DNA of 64,000 bases from Thermobifida alba (GTDB taxonomy: Bacteria > Actinomycetota > Actinomycetes > Streptosporangiales > Streptosporangiaceae). Every line of letters starts with the position of its first letter. Within the stretch, counting starts at the first letter, position 1. The stretch is taken from assembly GCF_023208015.1 (NCBI RefSeq), contig NZ_CP051627.1, positions 4,756,422 through 4,820,421 of the forward strand. Reading direction: 5' to 3'. A program made the translations under genes and the position numbers. The notes under the pieces were generated by a model. It saw only the letters and a list, made by a program, of their open reading frames with translations. It was not told the origin of the DNA and did not search any database. Shown piece by piece: positions 26,260-34,868 of this stretch.

Positions 26260-26519
26260 GCCGTCCGTGCGGGATGCGACCCCCCGAGGGGCGCTCCGCA
26301 CGCCGTCGACTGCGAGAACAGCGCCGAGGTTGGATAGGCTCGGAACTCGATTCGACGCCGTGCCGGTCGGGACCGGTCCCCGCGCGCCCGGTGGCGGACG
26401 AAGCGCGGACGGCACGATTCTCCGGGTTTCCGGGTTCCCCCAGAACCAGAACGGACCCCGGTACGTCCAAAATTTTCGAGTACACCCCCACCCCCCTTCG
26501 GTTAGGGCCAGGAGGCACA

Positions 26520-27716
26520 ATGGCGCGGGCGATTCGCATGCCGTGGCGAGCAGTGAGGACGACGACCCCCGTCGCGGCAGCGACCGTGTTCGCACTCAGC
26601 ACCACCGGATGCGGGTTGCTCGGTCTGGGGTCGGGAGGGGATCCGGACCCGTCCCCGTCCCCGACCCCGGTCAGCGCGGGGCCCGTCTTCGAGGAGGCGC
26701 TGACCGCACTGGAGGAGGCCCCCGCGATCCAGCTCCAGGGGCAGTTCTCCGACCCCGAGGACACCAGCGACGTGGTGAACACCTCCCTCACCGTCACCGA
26801 CGCCGGGGCCGCCCTGGGGACCTTCCAGGCCGGGACGGACGACGAGGCCAGCTACTTCGAGGCTGACGGCAAGCTCTTCGTCAAGGCGGACGACGACTAC
26901 TGGCTGACCCACGACGTCTTCAACCCCGACAGCGACGCCTACTCCGACAACTGGGTGCGGATCACCCACGAGCAGTTCGGACTCGACCCCGGCGGCGTGC
27001 TGACTCCCGCGGGGCTCGCGGAGAGCCTGCGCCTCCTGGCCCCCGGCGACGACGCCGAGGTGGTGGAGGAGAAGCTCGACGGGGTCGTCGTCTACCGTGT
27101 CGAGCTGTCCGGCGGCACGGTCTGGATCACCTCGGAGGCGCCGCACCAGCTGGTCCGGATGCAGGTCGAGGAGCTCGCCCCGGCGGAGGGGGAGGGGGTC
27201 AGCAGCCGCATCGACGCCAGCTTCGCCGAGGTCGACACCGCCACCGTGGAGCAGCTCTACGACGACCTCATCACCTACGCCGAGGACGAGCTGGGCTCCG
27301 CCCGGGACGCCCGCCTGGAGGTGGCCTGGGCCGAGGAGCTCGGCGGCGACTGCCAGACCGGCGGCGCGTGCACCATGATCGGCACGATCGAGGAGACCAG
27401 CGGAGCCTCCGAGGGCTCCATCCTCGTCCGCATGGACGGCTACTTCAACAACGACGAGCTGGGCGAGAAGACGTGCAACAAGTCCGGCACGCTGGAGGCC
27501 GGGGGCACCGTCGAACTCTCCTGCTCGATCGACTACGCGCTCGCGCCCAGCGCCGACCCGGTCACCTACACCATCAGCTTCGAGGCCCTGCTGTCCACCC
27601 GTGCGCTCTCCGGGGACGCCCGGGAGGAGCTGGTCGCGGCCATCAAGGAGCAGCGGGAGGCCACCCTCTCCGGCGACGCCGGGGAGGAGGCCGCGGAGGA
27701 GGGCGAGGACTCCTGA
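26520..27716 (+). CDS. predicted lipoprotein of unknown function
   Basis: A 398-residue lipoprotein. The signal peptide ends at LSTTGC (Cys about residue 31), followed by a short Pro/Ser spacer. The first domain (about 50-260) resembles LppX/LprG-like or outer-membrane-carrier-type beta folds (EEALTALEEAPAIQLQGQF... ), and the second (about 265-370) has two cysteine pairs that could form disulphides (CQTGGAC and the Cys pair in KTCNK/LSCSID). The tail is acidic. AGGAGG precedes the ATG. It sits alone between amtB and ffh. The lipid-carrier resemblance is only a guess from its pattern. Confidence 0.7.
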   Translation: MARAIRMPWRAVRTTTPVAAATVFALSTTGCGLLGLGSGGDPDPSPSPTPVSAGPVFEEALTALEEAPAIQLQGQFSDPEDTSDVVNTSLTVTDAGAALGTFQAGTDDEASYFEADGKLFVKADDDYWLTHDVFNPDSDAYSDNWVRITHEQFGLDPGGVLTPAGLAESLRLLAPGDDAEVVEEKLDGVVVYRVELSGGTVWITSEAPHQLVRMQVEELAPAEGEGVSSRIDASFAEVDTATVEQLYDDLITYAEDELGSARDARLEVAWAEELGGDCQTGGACTMIGTIEETSGASEGSILVRMDGYFNNDELGEKTCNKSGTLEAGGTVELSCSIDYALAPSADPVTYTISFEALLSTRALSGDAREELVAAIKEQREATLSGDAGEEAAEEGEDS

Positions 27717-27810
27717 CCCGTCGGGGCCGCCGGACGGTCGGCGCGGCCCCCGGCTTCCGGCGGGTAACCTGAGAGTCTGACCCGAGAGACACAAAGGACA
27801 GGGCTCACCC

Positions 27811-29409
27811 GTGTTCGAGACGCTTTCCGACCGCCTGACCACGGTCTTCTCCTCGCTGCGCGGCAAAGGCCGTCTCTCCGAGGAGGACATCAACGCGACC
27901 GCGCGCGAGATCCGTCTCGCCCTGCTGGAGGCCGATGTCGCGCTGCCCGTCGTCCGCGAGTTCATCGCGCGGATCAAGGAGCGGGCGCGCGGTACGGAGG
28001 TCTCCAAGGCGCTGAACCCGGCCCAGCAGGTCGTCAAGATCGTCAACGAGGAGCTCATCGAGGTCCTGGGGGGCGAGACCCGCACGATCCGGTTCGCCAA
28101 GAACCCGCCGACGGTCATCATGCTGGCGGGTCTGCAGGGTTCGGGTAAGACGACCCTGGCGGGCAAGCTCGCCCGGTGGCTCGCCGACCAGCGCAACACT
28201 CCGCTGCTGGTCGCGGCCGACCTGCAGCGGCCCAACGCGGTCACCCAGCTCCAGGTCCTGGGGGAGCGGGCGAAGGTCGCGGTGTACGCGCCCGAGCCGG
28301 GCAACGGAGTCGGCGACCCGGTCGAGGTGGCGCGCTCCTCCATCGACTACGCACGGAACAACAACCACAACGTCGTCATCATCGACACCGCGGGCCGGCT
28401 GGGCGTCGACGAGGAGATGATGCGGCAGGCGGCCGACATCCGCGACGCGGTCTCCCCCGACGAGATCCTCTTCGTCGTCGACGCGATGATCGGTCAGGAC
28501 GCGGTCAACACGGCGCAGGCGTTCCTGGACGGCGTCGGCTACGACGCGGTCGCGCTGACCAAGCTGGACGGCGACGCCCGGGGTGGCGCCGCACTGTCGA
28601 TCCGGCACATCACCGGCCGGCCCATCATGTTCGCCTCCAGCGGCGAGAAGCTTGAGGACTTCGACCTCTTCCACCCCGACCGCATGGCCTCGCGCATTCT
28701 CGACATGGGTGACGTGCTCACCCTGATCGAGCAGGCGCAGCGCACCTTCGAGGAAGCCGAAGTCGAGAAGATGGCCAGCACGCTGGCCTCCGACGAGGAC
28801 TTCACGCTCGACGACTTCCTTGAGCAGATGACGATGATCCGCAGGCTCGGGCCCATCGGGAAGCTGCTGCAGATGATGCCCGGCATGGGGCAGATGCGGG
28901 AGCAGATCGAGAACATCGACGAACGCGAGCTGGACCGCACCGCGGCCATCATCCGGTCGATGACCCCGGCCGAGCGGGCCAATCCCAAGATCATCAACGG
29001 GTCCCGCCGGCTGCGCATCGCCAACGGCTCGGGAACCCAGGTCAGCGAGGTCAGCGGACTGGTCACCCGGTTCTTCGAGGCGCAGAAGATGCTCCGCCAG
29101 CTGAAGCAGGGCGGCGGCCTCCCCGGGATGCCGGGAATGCCCGGCATGCCGGGTGTGGGCGGCGGTCGGAAGAAGGCGGCCAAGGCCGGGAAGAAGGGCA
29201 AGAAGAACCGGCAGCGCAGCGGCAACCCCATGAAGGCCCGCCAGCAGGAGGCCGAGCGCGCCGCACAGCGCGAGCGCAAGCGCACCGAGCAGCCCGCGGA
29301 CACCGGGCTGCCCCCGGGCTTCGGCGGCGGGGCGCCGCAGCTGCCGCCCGGCTTCGGCGGCGGGAAGATCCCGGACCTGTCCAACTTCAAACTGCCCAAG
29401 AACAAGTGA
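27811..29409 (+). CDS. ffh: signal recognition particle protein Ffh
   Basis: Ffh binds signal sequences and 4.5S RNA to target nascent membrane proteins. The 532-residue protein has the N domain, the G domain (GLQGSGKTTLAGKLA at about 108, DTAGRLGVD, TKLDGDARGG) and the methionine-rich M domain (MTMIRRLGPIGKLLQMMPGMGQM). The C-terminal tail is longer than in E. coli, with repeated GMPGMPGMP-type and Pro/Gly/Phe repeats and a Lys-rich stretch, as in other actinobacteria. The start is GTG. Confidence 0.96.
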   Translation: MFETLSDRLTTVFSSLRGKGRLSEEDINATAREIRLALLEADVALPVVREFIARIKERARGTEVSKALNPAQQVVKIVNEELIEVLGGETRTIRFAKNPPTVIMLAGLQGSGKTTLAGKLARWLADQRNTPLLVAADLQRPNAVTQLQVLGERAKVAVYAPEPGNGVGDPVEVARSSIDYARNNNHNVVIIDTAGRLGVDEEMMRQAADIRDAVSPDEILFVVDAMIGQDAVNTAQAFLDGVGYDAVALTKLDGDARGGAALSIRHITGRPIMFASSGEKLEDFDLFHPDRMASRILDMGDVLTLIEQAQRTFEEAEVEKMASTLASDEDFTLDDFLEQMTMIRRLGPIGKLLQMMPGMGQMREQIENIDERELDRTAAIIRSMTPAERANPKIINGSRRLRIANGSGTQVSEVSGLVTRFFEAQKMLRQLKQGGGLPGMPGMPGMPGVGGGRKKAAKAGKKGKKNRQRSGNPMKARQQEAERAAQRERKRTEQPADTGLPPGFGGGAPQLPPGFGGGKIPDLSNFKLPKNK

Positions 29410-29414
29410 GCGAC

Positions 29415-29454
29415 GGGAGCCGGGGACGGCGGCCGCGCCGCCGCTCCGGCTCCC
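29415..29454 (+). terminator. ffh terminator hairpin
   Basis: GGGAGCCGG (29415-29423) pairs with CCGGCTCCC (29446-29454), and an inner CGGCGGC/GCCGCCG stem (29427-29433, 29437-29443) closes on a 3-base loop. It begins six bases after the ffh stop. Confidence 0.7.
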
Positions 29455-29659
29455 GGTCCCGCGGCGCGCGGCCACGCCACGGGACCGGATCCTGCGCATC
29501 CCGCGTCCGATCATCTGGCACAATTGGTGTCGACTAACGGCGTGCGGAGTCAGCCCTCTACCTCACTCCTCGCGCCCACGTCCCACCCGGCGCGGCACCG
29601 CAGCCCCACGCGGTGTTCCGACCAGGGTGTTTCCGCCTTAACCGGGAGAGACCACACCA

Positions 29660-30100
29660 GTGGCTGTCAAGATCAAGCTCAAGCGTATGGGGAAGATCCG
29701 TACGCCGCAGTACCGGATCATCGTGGCCGACGCGCGCACCAAGCGCGACGGAAAGGCGATCGAGGAGATCGGCAAGTACCACCCGAAGGAGGAGCCGAGC
29801 CTCATCGAGGTGGACTCCGAGCGGGTGCAGTACTGGTTGTCCGTGGGGGCCCAGCCCACCGGTCCGGTGCAGCACATCCTCAAGCTCACCGGCGACTGGC
29901 AGAAGTACAAGGGCCTGCCCGCCCCGAGCAAGCCGCTCAAGGTCGCCGAGCCCAAGGACAAGGAAGCCCAGGAGGCCGCCTTCCAGGCCGTGCTGAAGGA
30001 GCTCGTCCTGCCCGGCAGCGAGAACAAGGGCGGCAAGTCCAAGAAGGCCGACGAGAAGCCGGCCGAGAACACCGCGGAGAAGTCCGAGGGCGAGGCCTGA
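29660..30100 (+). CDS. rpsP: 30S ribosomal protein S16
   Basis: S16 is an assembly protein of the small subunit. The 146-residue product has the conserved core ([31 protein letters not shown] begins the protein) in the first 85 residues, then a Lys/Glu/Ala-rich tail of about 55 residues typical of actinobacterial S16. The GTG start is supported by a GGGAGAG site. It overlaps no gene but is followed after one base by khpA and so leads the S16-KhpA pair. Confidence 0.96.
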   Translation: MAVKIKLKRMGKIRTPQYRIIVADARTKRDGKAIEEIGKYHPKEEPSLIEVDSERVQYWLSVGAQPTGPVQHILKLTGDWQKYKGLPAPSKPLKVAEPKDKEAQEAAFQAVLKELVLPGSENKGGKSKKADEKPAENTAEKSEGEA

Positions 30101-30101
30101 C

Positions 30102-30344
30102 GTGCTGGAAGAGGCGCTGGAGCACCTCGTCAGGGGAATCGTTGAACACCCTGACGACGTCCACGTGCGGTCCCGCAGACTCCGCAAGGGCAAGGTGCTC
30201 GAAGTCCGGGTCCATCCCGACGACCTCGGAAAGGTGATCGGTCGCAACGGCCGTACCGCCAAGTCGCTGCGGACCGTCATCGGTTCGCTGGCCGGCGGCC
30301 GGTACGTCCGGGTCGACCTGCTGGACCTGAACGAGGTGCGCTGA
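30102..30344 (+). CDS. khpA: KH-domain RNA-binding protein KhpA
   Basis: An 80-residue single KH-domain protein (VLEEALEHLVRGIVEHPDDV...). The GxxG-type loop lies in GKVIGRNGRTAKSLRTVI, the RNA-contacting motif. KhpA/KhpB proteins bind RNA and affect cell-wall growth and small-RNA function. The GTG start lies one base after the rpsP stop. Two hairpins follow the gene. Confidence 0.93.
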   Translation: MLEEALEHLVRGIVEHPDDVHVRSRRLRKGKVLEVRVHPDDLGKVIGRNGRTAKSLRTVIGSLAGGRYVRVDLLDLNEVR

Positions 30345-30356
30345 CTCGCGCCACGT

Positions 30357-30430
30357 GACACCGGAGCGGCCGGTGTCCCCGTCAGCGACGCGAGCGCGCG
30401 GACAGGGCGGTGCCCTGTCCGCGCGCTCGC
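30357..30430 (+). terminator. two tandem hairpins between khpA and rimM
   Basis: The first, GACACCGG/CCGGTGTC (30357-30364 and 30370-30377), has a 5-base loop. The second is a perfect 19-bp stem (30390-30408 with 30412-30430) closed by a 3-base loop and followed by TTTC. This is one of the strongest intrinsic-terminator-like structures in the window, and it splits the otherwise tight S16-KhpA-RimM-TrmD cluster. Confidence 0.75.
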
Positions 30431-30503
30431 TTTCCCGCATGCCCCTCGAACGGCGTGTCCAGCGGCGTCCGCCGCGACGCGCGACACGTGCCTAGGAGAA
30501 GAT

Positions 30504-31016
30504 GTGCGTCTCGTCGTCGGCCGAATCGGCCGCCCGCACGGAGTCAGAGGCGAGGTGGCCGTCGAGGTGCGTACCGACGCGCCCGAGGAACGCTTCGTGG
30601 TGGGAAGGACGCTCGCCACCGACCCCGATGGCGTCGGACCGCTCACGATCACGGCGGTGCGGCGGCACGGCGACCGGCTGCTGGTGCGTTTCGCGGAGGT
30701 CGCCGACCGCACCGCGGCCGAGGAGCTGCGCGGAGTCTTCCTGGTGGTGGACTCCTCCGAGGTGCCCCCGTTGGACGATCCCGACGAGTTCCACGACCAC
30801 GAGCTCATCGGCCTGCGGGTGGAGACCACCGCGGGCGAGGCCGTCGGCGAGATCGTGGACATCCTGCACCACGCCCAGGACACGCTGGTGATCACCGGTG
30901 AGGCGGGCACGGAGGTCCTCGTGCCGTTCGTGCGCGCCCTGGTGCCCGAGGTCGACACCGAGGCGGGCCGCGTCGTCATCGATCCGCCCCCGGGCCTGCT
31001 CGAACTCGGTCAGTAG
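30504..31016 (+). CDS. rimM: ribosome maturation factor RimM
   Basis: RimM binds S19 and assists maturation of the 30S head. The 170-residue protein starts MRLVVGRIGRPHGVRGEVAV, the family signature, with an N-terminal beta-barrel domain and a C-terminal PRC barrel (DHELIGLRVETTAGEAVGEI; VLVPFVRALVPEVD). The GTG start follows a TAGGAGAAG site. trmD follows after 21 bp. Confidence 0.95.
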   Translation: MRLVVGRIGRPHGVRGEVAVEVRTDAPEERFVVGRTLATDPDGVGPLTITAVRRHGDRLLVRFAEVADRTAAEELRGVFLVVDSSEVPPLDDPDEFHDHELIGLRVETTAGEAVGEIVDILHHAQDTLVITGEAGTEVLVPFVRALVPEVDTEAGRVVIDPPPGLLELGQ

Positions 31017-31037
31017 CCGGAAAGGCCGCCACGTCCC

Positions 31038-31826
31038 ATGCGCATCGACATCATCACGATCTTCCCCGACTACTTCGCCCCGCTCGACCTGTCCCTGATC
31101 GGCAAGGCCCGCCGGTCCGGACTGATCGACGTGCGCCTGCACGACCTGCGCCGGTGGACCTACGACCGGCACCACACCGTCGACGACACGCCGTACGGAG
31201 GCGGCCCCGGCATGGTGATGAAGCCGGAGCCCTGGGGGGAGGCGCTGGACGCGGTCACCGGCGACGCCGACGGCGCGACCCCCCGACTGGTCCTGCCGAC
31301 GCCCAGCGGGCTGCCCTTCACCCAGCAGGACGCGGTCCGGCTGGCCGCGGAACCCTGGCTGGTCTTCGCCTGCGGGCGCTACGAGGGCATCGACGCGCGG
31401 GTCGCGGTGGACGCGGCGCGCAGAATGCCGGTCGAGGAGCTCAGCATCGGCGACTACGTGCTCAACGGGGGAGAGGCCGCGACCCTGGTGATGGTGGAGG
31501 CCGTCTCCCGCCTCCTGCCGGGAGTGCTCGGCAACGCGGAGTCCGTGGCGCAGGACTCCTTCGCCCCGGGGATGATGGACAACCTGGTGGAGGGGCCGGT
31601 CTACACCAAGCCCGCGGTCTGGCGCGGCCAGGAGGTGCCGCCCGTACTGCTGTCCGGACACCACGGCGCGGTGGACCGCTGGCGGCGCGACGAGGCGCTG
31701 CGCAAGACCGCCCGCAACCGCCCCGACCTGCTCGACCGTCTCGACCCCGACACTCTTGACCGGCGCGATCGCGAGGTCCTCGCGGAGGTGCGGTTGCAGG
31801 GGACGTCGGAATCTGTGGCAGACTAG
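31038..31826 (+). CDS. trmD: tRNA (guanine(37)-N(1))-methyltransferase
   Basis: TrmD methylates G37 next to the anticodon to prevent frameshifting. The 262-residue SPOUT enzyme has MRIDIITIFPDYF at the start, DDTPYGGGPGMVM, and the trefoil-knot cofactor site (CGRYEGIDARV; SIGDYVLNGGEAA). The C-terminal domain ends with the usual WRRDEALRKTARNRPDLL motif. It lies in the rimM-trmD-rplS order seen across bacteria. Confidence 0.96.
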   Translation: MRIDIITIFPDYFAPLDLSLIGKARRSGLIDVRLHDLRRWTYDRHHTVDDTPYGGGPGMVMKPEPWGEALDAVTGDADGATPRLVLPTPSGLPFTQQDAVRLAAEPWLVFACGRYEGIDARVAVDAARRMPVEELSIGDYVLNGGEAATLVMVEAVSRLLPGVLGNAESVAQDSFAPGMMDNLVEGPVYTKPAVWRGQEVPPVLLSGHHGAVDRWRRDEALRKTARNRPDLLDRLDPDTLDRRDREVLAEVRLQGTSESVAD

Positions 31827-31990
31827 GGAGGGTTGTCCCTGACCGTCGACTCGTGTCGGCGTTCCGCGCGCCCGGGTTTCATCGCAGACACCGGGTCCGG
31901 ACCGACAGGGACGACGTATTCCACCCAGCAGATCCGCCCGCGCGAGCGCAACCCGTCGGCGCGGCGCGCTGTCGATGAGGAACCGCTGAG

Positions 31991-32335
31991 ATGCACACCG
32001 CCATTCAGGAGCTTGAGAAGGCCCAGTTGCGCTCCGACGTGCCTGACTTCCGTCCGGGCGACACGCTGAACGTCCACGTTCGGGTCACCGAGGGCAACCG
32101 GACCCGTGTCCAGGTCTTCAAGGGCGTGGTGATCCGGCGGCAGGGGTCGGGAATCCGCGAGACCTTCACCGTCCGCAAGATCAGCTACGCCGTCGGAGTG
32201 GAGCGGACCTTCCCGGTGCACAGCCCGGTGCTTGAGAAGATCGAGGTCGCCGCCCGCGGCCGGGTCCGCCGCGCCAAGCTCTACTACCTGCGCAACCTGC
32301 GCGGCAAGGCCGCCCGCATCCGCGAGCGCCGCTGA
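31991..32335 (+). CDS. rplS: 50S ribosomal protein L19
   Basis: L19 lies at the 30S-50S interface. The 114-residue protein has [15 protein letters not shown], the signature [22 protein letters not shown], and the conserved [13 protein letters not shown] end. A 164-bp leader separates it from trmD, so it probably has its own promoter. The ATG is chosen as the first in the conserved region. Confidence 0.96.
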   Translation: MHTAIQELEKAQLRSDVPDFRPGDTLNVHVRVTEGNRTRVQVFKGVVIRRQGSGIRETFTVRKISYAVGVERTFPVHSPVLEKIEVAARGRVRRAKLYYLRNLRGKAARIRERR

Positions 32336-32424
32336 CCGTCCGGCCGACGCCGCGGTACGCGTCCACTCCGATCGCGGCGTCACTGCCGACAGAAGTCGTC
32401 GCGCTCGGCTAGGCTTCAGATCCG

Positions 32425-33444
32425 ATGAGCAACGACGAACGGTCCGGCCAGGCCGGGAACGACGAAACAGACGACGCCGCCGACCGCCCCGACGAGGGCG
32501 ATCCGGCCGGCGACCCTGGCTCCCCCGTGTCACCGCACGGGGGAGCCGGTGTGCTTTCCGAGGCAACGGCCGGGAAGCGCGACGACACCGCAGAGAATCC
32601 GGATGGCACCATGAGCGCGAAGAAGAAGGGCGAGGACAGCCAGGGGTCCTTCTGGAAGGAACTCCCCATACTGATCGTGGTCGCCCTGGTACTGGCGTTC
32701 GTCATCCAGAGGTGGGTGGTCCAGCCCTTCCACATCCCGTCCAGGTCGATGGAGGAGACCCTCCTCGTCGGGGACCGGGTGCTGGTCAACAAACTGGTCT
32801 ACCAGTTCCGCGACATCGAACGCGGCGATGTCATCGTCTTCAACGGGGGAGGGAACTGGGACGAGGGCAGCGAGGTCGCGGTCGTCCCGGACGGCAACCC
32901 GATCTCCCGGTTCTTCACCTGGGTCGGCCAGCAGCTGGGTGCCGCCCCCACCGGCAAGGACTACATCAAACGGGTCATCGGCCTGCCCGGCGACACCGTC
33001 GAGTGCTGTGACGAGCAGAACCGGCTCATGGTGAACGGCGTGGCAGTGGACGAGGACTACCTCTACCCGGACAGCCTGGCCACCCACCAGGAGTTCGGTC
33101 CGGTCACCGTCCCCGAGGGGCACCTGTGGGTGATGGGCGACCACCGTGCCATCTCCTACGACTCGCGCATGCACCAGAGCGACAACGGGGGCGGCAGCAT
33201 CCCGGAGGAGTCCGTGGTCGGCCACGCCTTCGTCATCGTCTGGCCGGTGGAGAACATCGGAACGCTCTCCTCCTCCGACGCGTTCGACGAGTTGCACGAC
33301 GAGGCCGCGGACCAGGCCGCGGCGGCGGTCCCGCTGGCGCTGGGCGTGGCCGGAGCGGTCCCCCTCCACCTGCTCGGACGGAGCCTGGCACGTCGCTCGC
33401 GACGCGGTGGGGACCCGGGCATTGCCGGGAGCAGCCACGGGTAG
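32425..33444 (+). CDS. lepB: signal peptidase I
   Basis: LepB removes signal peptides from exported proteins. The 339-residue protein has a disordered acidic N terminus (1-75), one transmembrane helix (about 80-97), then the catalytic domain with Ser108 in IPSRSMEETL and the general base Lys182 in YIKRVIGLPGD. Further conserved boxes are GDVIVF and VMGDHRAISYDSR. A second hydrophobic stretch near residues 305-325 suggests a C-terminal membrane anchor. A -10-like TAGGCT lies 9-14 bases before the ATG, so the transcript may be nearly leaderless. Confidence 0.94.
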   Translation: MSNDERSGQAGNDETDDAADRPDEGDPAGDPGSPVSPHGGAGVLSEATAGKRDDTAENPDGTMSAKKKGEDSQGSFWKELPILIVVALVLAFVIQRWVVQPFHIPSRSMEETLLVGDRVLVNKLVYQFRDIERGDVIVFNGGGNWDEGSEVAVVPDGNPISRFFTWVGQQLGAAPTGKDYIKRVIGLPGDTVECCDEQNRLMVNGVAVDEDYLYPDSLATHQEFGPVTVPEGHLWVMGDHRAISYDSRMHQSDNGGGSIPEESVVGHAFVIVWPVENIGTLSSSDAFDELHDEAADQAAAAVPLALGVAGAVPLHLLGRSLARRSRRGGDPGIAGSSHG

Positions 33445-33575
33445 TTGACACGTGCACCACTATGGTGCTGTGGGCGTGCTCCCGCTCGGCCGAGCGGGAG
33501 CACGGGCGTCCCGCCGCGTGACCGATAAAGGAGGTCGGGTCACCGCACTGGAACGGCACGACGAAAGCGAGCTGT

Positions 33576-33902
33576 GTGATGAGTTCTGAAGACCTGGAGA
33601 AGTACGAAGCCGAGATGGAGTTGCAGCTCTACCGCGAGTACCGGGACGTCGTGGGACTGTTCAGCTACGTGGTGGAGACCGAACGCCGCTTCTATCTCAC
33701 CAACCATGTCGACCTGCAGCCGCGTTCCGCCGACAACGGCGAGATGTACTTCGAGGTCACGATGCAGGACGCCTGGGTCTGGGACATGTACCGGCCGGCC
33801 AGGTTCGTCAAGAACGTCCGCGTGGTGACCTTCAAGGACGTCAACGTGGAGGAGATCACCAAGGCCGACCTGGAGATCCCCCCGCACGGCTCCTCCGACT
33901 GA
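33576..33902 (+). CDS. DUF2469 family protein
   Basis: A 108-residue acidic actinobacterial protein (MSSEDLEKYEAEMELQLYRE...) of the DUF2469 family, which lies between lepB and the YraN gene in many actinobacteria. The YEAEMELQLYREYRDVVGLFSYVVETERRFYL core is nearly invariant within the family. No biochemical role is known. An AGGAGG-type site lies about 45 bp upstream and does not set this start; a weaker GAAAGCGAG lies nearer. Confidence 0.9.
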   Translation: MMSSEDLEKYEAEMELQLYREYRDVVGLFSYVVETERRFYLTNHVDLQPRSADNGEMYFEVTMQDAWVWDMYRPARFVKNVRVVTFKDVNVEEITKADLEIPPHGSSD

Positions 33903-33986
33903 GCTGAGGGCGGCGTCCGTGGTCGGATGCCTCTCCCCCGGGTAGTGGCTGTCGGGAAACCGACCGCACGATCGGGGAGAGAGACA

Positions 33987-34364
33987 GTGGAAGAGCAGCA
34001 ACCCGGCAGCGACGCGGCCCGGACCAACCAGGCCCGCACCGAACCCCTCCCCGCCAGCCCGGAGTCCCCCCGCGGGCAGGAGGCGGTGCGACGCAACGAA
34101 GAACTCGGAACCTCGGGGGCCGGAACCGGAGCGACGGCTCCCGGCCGGACCGGCCGACACGGCGAAGGGGCCCTTCCGTCGGCGGTCAGCGCGGGCACCC
34201 CGGCTGCCGAGGCCCCGCAGGACGCGCCCGGAGTCCAGGCGGCCCGAGCCGAACCGGGAAAGCCCTGGCGCGTCACCACCGTGGCCAACGCCGTGCACGG
34301 GAAACCCGACGGCGAGGTCGACACCCGCCCGGAGCCGCCCGCGAGCGGTCCGGAGAGCCCCTGA
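33987..34364 (+). CDS. hypothetical low-complexity protein
   Basis: A 125-residue frame beginning with GTG after a GGGGA site. The product is wholly disordered, rich in Pro, Ala, Glu, Gly and Thr, with no signal peptide, helix or domain. The same stretch carries long open frames on the other strand, which is normal for this GC content. It fills a 570-bp space between DUF2469 and the YraN gene. It may be real or a chance open frame. Confidence 0.35.
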   Translation: MEEQQPGSDAARTNQARTEPLPASPESPRGQEAVRRNEELGTSGAGTGATAPGRTGRHGEGALPSAVSAGTPAAEAPQDAPGVQAARAEPGKPWRVTTVANAVHGKPDGEVDTRPEPPASGPESP

Positions 34365-34473
34365 ACGCACCGGGGAGCCCCGGCCCCCGGAGAAGGCCGG
34401 CCACGGGCTCCAGAAGGTTGTCCACAGCCCGGAAAAGCCCCTGCCGACACCCCGCCTCCATCCGCCACCGTGG

Positions 34474-34866
34474 ATGCGGGAGGTGGTGCGCGTGCGCACA
34501 CGGTCACGGTCGGCGGACCGGCGGCAGGAGTTGGGACGGCGCGGCGAGGAGCTCGCCGCGGACTATCTGACCCGGACGGGCCTGCGGGTCCTGCACCGCA
34601 ACTGGCGGTGCCGGGCCGGTGAGGTCGACATCATCGCACGCCAGGGCCGGACCCTGGTCGTCGTCGAGGTCAAGACCCGCTCCGGAAGGCGTTTCGGCAC
34701 TCCGACGGAGGCGGTGGACGAGGCCAAACGCGCCCGGCTGCGTGCCCTGGGGCACCGGTGGGCACGGGAGCACGGCCATCCCGCGCGGATCCGGGTCGAC
34801 GTGCTGGGGCTGCTGGTCCTGCCCGGCGACCGGTGGTTCCTCCGCCACCAGCGGGGGGTGGCCTGA
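34474..34866 (+). CDS. YraN/UPF0102 family nuclease-like protein
   Basis: A 130-residue protein with the RecB/Holliday-resolvase-like nuclease fold. It has [17 protein letters not shown], the metal-binding GEVDIIARQ, and the EVKTRSG motif, matching the catalytic D...ExK pattern. The family is encoded beside comM and dprA, as here, and is presumed to act on DNA. The start could be the ATG here or a GTG at 34483 or 34489. Confidence 0.9.
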   Translation: MREVVRVRTRSRSADRRQELGRRGEELAADYLTRTGLRVLHRNWRCRAGEVDIIARQGRTLVVVEVKTRSGRRFGTPTEAVDEAKRARLRALGHRWAREHGHPARIRVDVLGLLVLPGDRWFLRHQRGVA

Positions 34867-34868
34867 CG

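Noticed and set aside
33540-34499. Long reverse frame over DUF2469 and the disordered ORF
   Set aside because: It overlaps the conserved DUF2469 gene and has the biased Gly/Arg composition of a shadow frame.
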